Shown piece by piece: positions 56,569-64,000 of a stretch of 64,000 nucleotides of DNA. The position numbers were made by a program, and so were the translations under genes. This DNA is from Erpobdella octoculata (lineage: Eukaryota > Annelida > Clitellata > Hirudinida > Erpobdellidae): the NCBI GenBank assembly GCA_963978895.1, contig OZ022241.1, positions 10,782,356-10,846,355 on the forward strand. Reading direction: 5' to 3'. The first letter of the stretch is position 1. The number at the start of each line of letters is the position of its first letter. The notes beneath the pieces were generated by a model. That model ran no database searches. It was not told where the DNA came from and was given only the letters and a program-made list of their open reading frames with translations.

Positions 56569-57300
56569 ACTTCTAGGCCACGAAGAGATGCGTTTTGAGA
56601 CTCTTTCGAAATTCTTCGACCGTCGCTGAGCAGGTGATGGTAGTCGGAAGCTCGTTCCAAAGTCTGGAACCGGCAACAGCAAACATGCGGTCGCCAGCCG
56701 TCTTCATTTTGGTCCTTGGCAGATGGAGTGAGGCCGAAGATGAGGATCTGAGTCTCCTCCTGGCCGGGAAGTCAGACATAATTAAAGGACGCCCCTTTTT
56801 TCATTGAAGAAGACAGATATTTCGGAGCCAGTTTATTAAGAGATTTGTATACCAGTAGCGCCAACTTGAATTTTATTCTTTTGTCCACTGGCAGCCAGTG
56901 TAGGTCGGCGAGAACTGGACTAATGTGATCGCATTTGCGAGCACCGGTAACCAGACGTGCTGCAGCATTAATAACCGAACGGAGACGATTGATGTGGTGT
57001 TTGGGTGACCCAACCAGGATAGAGTTACCATAATCAAGTTTGCTTAAAACGAGGGAAGTTACAAGTATTTTTCGAGAATTTGTTGGGAGAGAGGTTGCCA
57101 CACTTTTTATCTGCCGCAATACATTGAAACATGCACGAACAGTGTTTTTGATGACAGATCAGCATCAAGATAGATGCCAAGATTTCGAACAGACACAGAC
57201 GGCTGCACCATGTCAAGACCTATTCGAACTGGATCTTTTGGAAGATGAAGTTTCTGGCTTCTAGTTGTAAACCAGATGGCTTCAGATTTCGAATCCAATC
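56569..57300 (-). mobile_element. 5-prime truncated non-LTR retrotransposon (CR1/L2/Rex-like)
   Basis: Reverse-transcriptase C-terminal region in three frame-shifted pieces: 57298-57107 (SVSVRNLGIYLDADLSS), 57119-56772 (VLSKLDYGNSIL, INAAARLVTGARKCDHISPV, LHWLPVDKRIKFKLALLVYK) and 56779-56573 (LRSSSSASLHLPRTKMKTAG, LWNELPTTI, FRKSLKTHLF). These are hallmark blocks of LINE reverse transcriptases of this group. Two frameshifts and loss of the 5-prime end make it inactive. A 22-bp word ending AATTAAAGGACGCCCC recurs at 56103-56124 and inside the element at 56774-56795. Confidence 0.88.
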
Positions 57301-57491
57301 AGCGTCACCAGCGCGAGTTAGGATGTGGGTAGGCATAGTTAGCCAATATAAAAACAGCTGCCTCTGGTTGAAAATGATGAAGGCACAAGTGATAGAAAAC
57401 AGCGGGTTGCCGGTGTGAAAAGATACAAAGTTCATAACATTGAAAGTCAATAGAGGAATGTTTGTGTGAAACAAGTTGAGATTGGTCACAA

Positions 57492-57598
57492 AATGAGCGG
57501 GAACGGAAAAGCGACCGGGAGCAAAAGGAAACGAGAGAGCAAGCGGGAAGGAAACGGGAGCGAGAAAAACATCTAAAATCCCGGGTACGCCGCTAGTA
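57492..57598 (-). mobile_element. C/T-rich dispersed element, copy 8 (fragment)
   Basis: GAGCGGGAACGG array, GGAAACGGGAGCGAGAAAAA, CCCGGGTACGCCGCTAGTA head. Confidence 0.6.
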
Positions 57599-57717
57599 CA
57601 TCAAATAAAATAGCTGATCAAGAAAGCTTTAAAGTTGCCAAAGCAGACTTTAGAAGTCATACTAGTTCTTTAAAGTTGCAAAAGTCTCCAAAAGGTGCAT
57701 AATACCTGCCTACATGC

Positions 57718-58236
57718 CCTGGTTGAGCTACCAAATGCTACACTACGATGCAACCACTTTCCTCGTTGAACTACCAAATGCTATACTACGATCACTACGA
57801 TGCAACAACTTTCCAAAGCATTTGGATGTATCCAGAATAAAATAGTCAATTCATTGTTTTGGCATTAACCAGTATTTTGTTTCAATAACAGATTTTTTTC
57901 ATAACCTTTAAAAACTCAGTTAAGTTCCCTCCAGTAACATAAATTCAATGCGAATTTGAATACATGGATAACACAAAATTAGTAAAGCCCTTAACAAACA
58001 AGAACTGATCCATCATGATATCCACTTCGAGAAACCACCAACAGCTTCTGGATCAGTGGTCGACAATCACATACAAAACAACCGAAGCAACCAATATCGC
58101 AAACATCTATTTACACATAACAAAACAATAACCACATATGACATCTTTTGGGAACATATTAACATAGGATCAAGTTAGCAGATGATCACAAAACAAACTG
58201 TTTGCCACAAAATATAACTAGCAGAGGTCATCTTGA
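57718..58236 (-). pseudogene. Duplicate of the chimeric CBP-like gene 3-prime end
   Basis: 57718-57985 matches 50432-50645 (TGGTTGAGCTACCAAATGCT onward) and 58152-58236 matches 50640-50720, including the last coding bases of the terminal exon (CTAGCAGAGGTCATCT = ...DDLC and stop on the minus strand). A further 165 bp (57986-58151) is present here and absent from the left copy. The exon itself is broken: the match stops within it. Confidence 0.65.
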
Positions 58237-59790
58237 GGAGATTCTCATACCTGATAAATAATTATAAACATGTTAAACCATCATTATTTTATAACATTAA
58301 TAACTGAAACCTAAGATAATATAAACAAACTAACTAACTCGAGTTTTTTTTATGTATCTTTATGGATGATTTTGTGAAACCTGGTAGGAATATATAACAA
58401 ATAGATCCTTAGAATGGCAGAGTGAACACATCCAGGTAATGTCAAAAACAAGTTTATTCAACAGATCATTTGTAAAAAAGCATATTTTGTTTATAGGAAT
58501 GAAATAATTTACAAATTTCTCATTCCGCTTCAGGTCCAATACTAACAAAAAATAACTAATGAAATATAAAAATTTGCAACACACTATATCGGGCATTCTG
58601 GAATAATTATTGCTCAGGAATACTTTTAAACAATGATCAGCACATTATAACCTCATGATAACTATAAAAAATTATGTAGATTCATCACCTACATTTTTCA
58701 CTACTGGAACACAGAAATACCTTTCTCATTCTTTCATAAGGGCTATCAATTTTTCACGAGCAAAATCCTACACACTAAATTGTTCAATGGGAATCACTCA
58801 TATTATGTGAGTGCTAAGTGATTTAGTTTAGCACTCTTTGGGTATAATTTTGCATGGCTTGAACTAAAAATGGGTCGGTTGTCAGCACGTGTTAGAAACA
58901 GAGGAAAACATTGGCTGGAAGTTGGGTGGTAAGGAAATTAAACTTGAAAACTCACTTCAGAGAGTTTGGGTTTTTTGCATTGATTTTTGCTCCAAAATAT
59001 TAAAAATAAATAAAAATAATGAACTTGAATAATGAATTTGTCTAAGTCTTCAAATAAATTTTAGCAATTGTATTAAACTTAAAAAATCTATGATTTTGCC
59101 AAAATTACAACTAATCTGCCTTGCCAAAAATAAGTCCTTTTGATATAACACAAGAAATTTTGTATTTTTAAACATGTCTTTAAGATGAAATACAATCATG
59201 CTGAAAACAAAAAGAACGTGAGCAGTTAGAGAATGAAACATATTCACAAATTTTTAGCCATATAGGTTCAGTAAATCAATACAATCTGAACACTTTTCAA
59301 GAGTGGAACCATAAAACCACTGCAGGTGCTAAGAAGATCAGACCATCAAGACACTCTATATAAATGGTTTGTCTATGTTAGATCGCAAAGCATCCAAGTA
59401 AGTGGACCACTAGTCAGAAGGAAGTGACATATTATATTTTACACCATAATACAGCCCTTTTTACTGCCTCACTGACGTTAAATGTACAATAATTGCAATT
59501 TTTTCTCATAAAAACTTGTTGATTTTTTTCCTTCCCTGAATATAACGGACCCATTTCTTGGGTACCTTGAAGTACATTATATCGAGATTATACTATATAT
59601 ATCTTTTGATAAATAAAAATAAAATTATGCATTGTCTTCCAGCTTAAGAATATCCATAAAGTTCCAGAGCTCTAGGCAGTTGGCAAGTATCAAAATTTAT
59701 AAGATTTGATTCCCATTGACAAACACAAAGATCTGATTGCCACCAATAAATGCACAGATTTAAAATAGAGACAGCAATTTGTGTGGATCG
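58237..59790. other. Gene-free spacer
   Basis: No exon, RNA gene or strong repeat supported on either strand. Confidence 0.45.
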
Positions 59791-59793
59791 AGA

Positions 59794-60050
59794 CAATTTC
59801 CATCTTTGTGACAATTTCCATCTTTGTGACAATTTCCATCTTTGTGACAATTTCCATCTTTGTGACAATTTCCATCTTTGTGACAATTTCCATTTTTGTG
59901 AAAATTTCCATTTTTGTGACAATTTCCATCTTTGTGACAATTTCCATCTTTGTGACAATTTCCATCTTTGTGACAATTTTCATCTTTGTGACAATTTCCA
60001 TCTTTGTGACAATTTCCATCTTTGTGACAATTTCCATCTTTGTGACAATC
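59794..60050. repeat. 18-bp tandem satellite, about 14 copies
   Basis: Unit TTTCCATCTTTGTGACAA with rare changes. With a period divisible by three, frames stay open on both strands (DNFHLC, KDGNCH, TKMEIV polymers). Not coding on present evidence. Confidence 0.93.
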
Positions 60051-60699
60051 TCTATTTAGAAGCAGATAGTATGATAGACAACAGGTGTGACATGTTGGGA
60101 CCACACATAGTTAGTTATCTGCCACCTGAATGCTTTCCAATTCATTGGAATATGCTGCAGCTTAATGTTACTCATCATAAGCTGTTGTTTATTTAATGAC
60201 CGCAGGTAGATGAAAGACTGAGTTGATCTAATCGGTTAAACTAAACTCCTTACTCAAGAGTATTGCATGATGTCTTTGCTGCAAGAAGAAAAGAACTCAC
60301 ACCCTGTAAATATTTTTACCAAGTTTATTCTAGCTGCTGCACCAGCAATCTGTAAACCATTATGCTTAATGCTCCCTGATGTGGTTCTTCCATGACTTAC
60401 AGATATCGCTGGAATAGCCAACCTTGCACACCACTGGCAAGTTCCAATGTCATGCCAATTCATTTATCTATTGCTCATCGATTCCCTCAAACTTCTCTTT
60501 GTTGACCAGTAGGCCATGTCCTTTGAAATCAGTGAGGAATAATGTTATTTGTGGGGACTGTGGAATTCAGTACAGCCAAGCTTTGTAAGATGTTTGAAAA
60601 TTTGCATAATTAATGTCATCAAAAAGTTGAACACAAACTGGCACTGGTATTTCAGCTGATTGAAAGACTGATTATATATTCCTTTAGCAAGAAACTAAC

Positions 60700-60850
60700 T
60701 CACAGGTGCTCAAGTCAACTCAGAGTTATCTAGGGTTAACTTCTCATGTCTATGTAAATAGCGTGTTCTTCGAAGTTTCCTATTCCAAAGGAACCTTCGT
60801 AAGCGCCTCTGACTTTATCTGGCGCTATATAAATAAATTCATTTCATGAT
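60700..60850 (+). mobile_element. Retroelement 3-prime tail (SINE or LINE)
   Basis: CCTTCGTAAGCGCCTCTGAC followed by TGGCGCTATATAAATAAATT, a 3-prime end shared by SINEs and non-LTR elements of many invertebrates. Body not delineated. Confidence 0.5.
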
Positions 60851-60932
60851 GATACAGTAGGATACTCAATTATACACTTGTCTTTAAATTATAAAACAAC
60901 AGCCTGTGCAATGATGATGTGAATTCTGCCAA

Positions 60933-60937
<5 letters not shown>

Positions 60938-61005
<68 letters not shown>
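60938..61005. repeat. (TA)n microsatellite
   Basis: About 34 units. Confidence 0.95.
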
Positions 61006-61009
<4 letters not shown>

Positions 61010-61432
61010 CAGAACTTAGACCACAAAATGCACAATAAATTAATAGCAGTCATGGTTTGAAGGAAATGAAATAAATATGTTAATATATAATAAGTTGTTC
61101 AACTCATACTTTATCACAGGCATAGTAAAAAAAACATTTGTTTGACTAAAATCTGTCCAACTGAAATGGAGCACACTTTTACACTCAATACACAAATTGA
61201 TTGGATGTAAACATGAGAAACAAGATAGACAACTGAACACACAATACCACATATTTAAGAAATTAACACAAGTAACAAACTGCCCACCCTTATTACTTAC
61301 AGGCAATACAATTCACTTTAAAAGAAAAACATGCCATCTTTATAGTCAGCATAACAAAATTATGTTCAAATAACTTAATGGATAATATAACAATTAATAC
61401 AAAACAATAAAGCATCACAGCCAATTACCGGC

Positions 61433-64000
61433 TCAGAGCTGATCGACATATCTGGACAGTTGATCTTGCAGAGTTAACGTCGTGTCTTTCACCTGGGGCA
61501 TCCCGAAATTTACGTGAGACGTACTCTGCGACAACATGAGATGCGGATTCGAATTGTTGAAGTGGTTTAAACTCCTATTTACGGGGACATTCTGCACCAC
61601 TGGAGATCCCAATCTTTATTTGGAAAAAAAATTAACACACAAAACATTTACAATTGGAAGCAGAATATTATTATCAGTGAACGAAGACAACAAACAGGCC
61701 TACCCAGTAGCCATGTTTCTCTGTACTGAGCTGCTGCTGGAAGCTGATATTAACTGCTGTTGTTGATTTAGAGGAGGAGAAAGTGGAAGATTACTACTGT
61801 TGCTATTGATACTATTACTACTATTAGACTGTGAGTTTTTTGTCACTGGTACAAGCTCAACTACGACACTTGCATCGGTCGGGCTCATCTCCTGGGATTG
61901 AATCAAAAATGAACATTTAAAACTTTCACATATTACAATAAACATCAGCATATTCTGCTAAAACACCATCTCTCATTATCTACATTGACCTCCTCCTTAT
62001 CTGCCAGATAAACCAGATTTAACCCTTGTTATAATTATATCAAAAATTTAAATTCCAAACACAAAGTTTACAACTTCATTGCATTTTATTTTTAATTACT
62101 TAGTTGTAAATTTTATATATAAAAAATAAACAATCAAGACTTATTTTTAAACCTTTTTGATGATAGCTTGAATTCTTGAATTATTTTGAATTGCATTAAT
62201 CAATTGTTGCTGATCTGTCAAAACATTTCCAGCATTCGTGTGTCCGTTATTCGCAGTGTTGGACTGCTGACTCTTAAGAATTTTTTGAAGTGCTTCCTGA
62301 GAAACAACAGTGGGAAATTCCGATTTAATTTCTCCTTGACCGGACAGAGAAGCAATTTGTGTCTGGAAACGACGAGCATTATTGACCAATCCCCGTGGTT
62401 GCTGTCTTGCTTGCACCTGACCCAGAGCAGTCGACCCAGCGGCAGCCTGACGAGGGACGCCCGAAGGACTTTGGTTGTTGAACAGTTGATTTTCAACTCC
62501 TCTGTAAGTAGCTGCTATCCTTCTGTTCATCATAGCCAATTGCATATATTTTTGCTGTGTTGCTTTAGCCTTGAAACTAGAGCAGAAAGGAACTTGACAC
62601 TGGTCGTTCATGCATTTCTTTGCATGGTTTTTGATAGCAGCACTGACATACAGGCAAATCTTGCATTGATATTTGTTCTGGCACACCTTCATATGATATA
62701 AAATGTGCTTCGCTCTCCGGCAGCCGGGTATCGGGCAGTTGGGTATTGGTTCGTCCTGGTCGTAAAAAGAAGACAAGAATATACAATTCCACAAGAAATT
62801 CGTGGCTATCAAATAAAAAAGTATAAAAAAAAAACAACAAAAAAGTAAAACATACAGTAGTAGGAATGGCAGTGCATTGCTTTACATGAATGAGTGTTTC
62901 CAAAAGCTTTAAAACATTAGTTAATTGCTTCTGTTGAGATGGATTTACCAATCCAGTTCTGTTCGAAGCACAACCATTGATATCTGCACTCGATATTTTC
63001 GTACTGATAACATCATCGTCTTCCAAATCTAAACCAATCTTTTCCATGGTGTGTTCATGACCTTTGGCTTGATAACATGGCACGCAAAGATCAAAATCCT
63101 GTATATAAAAAAAATTACGAACAATAAAAACATTCATATGAAAATGACAACAGAAAAAGAATAAACCACTTACATCACATATCGTGCAGCGATAGTGAAC
63201 TTCTACGTTTGCTTGGCAATAATTACAGGCGTACATGAATCCGTCCTTGGCCTGTACGTGAAGTTCGTACAACATGACCATAGTTGAGTGCTTGGCTCTC
63301 CTCAGTGACGAGAACTCATAATGCCTTTCTCTGCACATCATCAAAAAATTATCTCTTCCATCCATGAGGTCACTCACGAGCACAGCGTCGGGATCGTTGA
63401 TCGGAGGAAGATTTTCAATGTGGTGTCTGAGTCGCACGACGAAAAACACCTGCACGAATTCAAGATCATTATTATACAGACCAAAGCTAACTACCGGTTC
63501 TAAATATCAATACGACCGTAGCTTGCTAACCTCTTTATGTTTCTCCATCATGACTAACAGCTTTGATATTAGACCAGACCCGGGATATGCTTGGTTCACT
63601 TTGGTGTTTGTGCGCTTGGCGACGGCTGATTTTTTATTCACTGTTTTTTTCTTGCTTCCGTTACTTCCTTTATTACTTTTCTTACATTCTGACTGATTCA
63701 ACTAAATTATAAATTTAATTATAATAAGATTAGAATCTTCAGAATTCATATAATATCTGAAGCAGACTTTTCAACTCTGCCAATAAATTTTTTGAAGTTA
63801 CATGAACAAAGAACACACTACCTCAAATTCACTATTGACATCTTGAGACTCAATGTCTAAAAGCTGCGATTCAACAGCTACATCACCATTCTCCCCAGCT
63901 GCCTCCAGCTTTCTTTGAAGCTCCTCCTGATCTAATTCTGAAATGCACGTTTCGATCACGTTGGGCCAAAAGTCCCCATCAAAATAAGGCATCTCAGTCA
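61433..64000 (-). CDS. CREBBP: CBP/p300-type histone acetyltransferase, C-terminal part (runs off window)
   Basis: Transcriptional co-activator; acetylates histones and other nuclear proteins. Exons: 64000-63822 (continues beyond the window), 63701-63531, 63449-63174, 63098-62856, 62755-62153, 61891-61704, 61613-61433; all phases agree and several introns are only 75-120 bp. In order: end of the HAT (MPYFDGDFWPNV, then the basic Lys/Asn/Ser-rich loop, MEKHKE, LMDGRDNFLMMCRERHYEFS), ZZ finger (ACNYC, CTICD, LCVPCYQAKGHEH), TAZ2 (CPIPGCRRAKHILYHMKVCQ, CQVPFCSSFKAKATQQK), a Gln-rich linker, the nuclear-coactivator-binding helices (SQEALQKILKSQQ ... NSRIQAIIKK) and a Ser/Asn/Gln tail ending QDQLSRYVDQL. 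The catalytic N-terminal half of the HAT, bromodomain, PHD, KIX and TAZ1 lie outside. The name is a family assignment; orthology between CBP and p300 is not resolvable. Confidence 0.92.

Noticed and set aside
59794..60050. CRISPR-like or zinc-finger-like array (Cys/His peptides)
   Set aside because: 18-bp contiguous repeat without spacers; the Cys/His spacing does not fit a zinc finger and no flanking coding sequence is seen.
60254..60463. 69-codon minus-strand frame (NWHDIGTCQWC...)
   Set aside because: Looks protein-like but has no splice borders and no family I can name; lies in a repeat-rich spacer.

Overview
This is an AT-rich, intron-containing animal nuclear window. It holds five protein-coding genes that can be read with some confidence, set in a repeat-dominated background. 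The gene set (a seven-repeat protocadherin, a caudal/Cdx homeobox gene, an NSUN7-like gene and CBP/p300-type genes) is metazoan. Short introns, abundant dinucleotide microsatellites and many small transposon relics would fit a spiralian such as an annelid (possibly a leech). That placement is inference; no rRNA, tRNA or mitochondrial marker is present to prove it.

Layout. 1-8.9 kb: no gene, but minisatellites and microsatellites. 8.96-13.58 kb, + strand: a delta-type protocadherin. 14-22.5 kb: a transposon graveyard, including a hAT element with a perfect 8-bp target duplication inside an otherwise continuous reading frame, followed by a decayed coding stretch. 26.36-32.3 kb, - strand: a two-exon caudal/Cdx gene whose 4.6-kb intron holds nested transposons. 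36.35-42.95 kb, - strand: an NSUN7-like RNA-methyltransferase relative whose motif VI cysteine is replaced by arginine. 44.9-45.96 kb, - strand: a SAP-domain protein with an acidic Cys-Lys-Asp repeat. 48.9-49.2 kb, - strand: one clean but unidentified exon. 50.7-54.6 kb and 61.4-64.0 kb, - strand: two related CBP/p300-type genes.

The most interesting object is the CBP pair. The right-hand gene (partial, running off the window) has the normal order: HAT end, ZZ, TAZ2, nuclear-coactivator-binding region. The left-hand copy keeps ZZ and TAZ2 at near identity, has lost all but the last part of the HAT, and splices in frame to a KIX domain and a new short C-terminus. It therefore reads as a compact ZZ-TAZ-KIX protein of about 452 residues without acetyltransferase. 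All its splice phases agree, so it could be a functional chimeric paralogue.

Repeats fall into several families: hAT-like elements with 8-bp duplications; a C/T-rich dispersed element with a CCCGGCGTTGCCCGGG-like head and a tail that often runs into a microsatellite; palindromic elements; and non-LTR retrotransposon 3-prime ends. Most long open frames outside the listed genes are open only because they lie in simple repeats.
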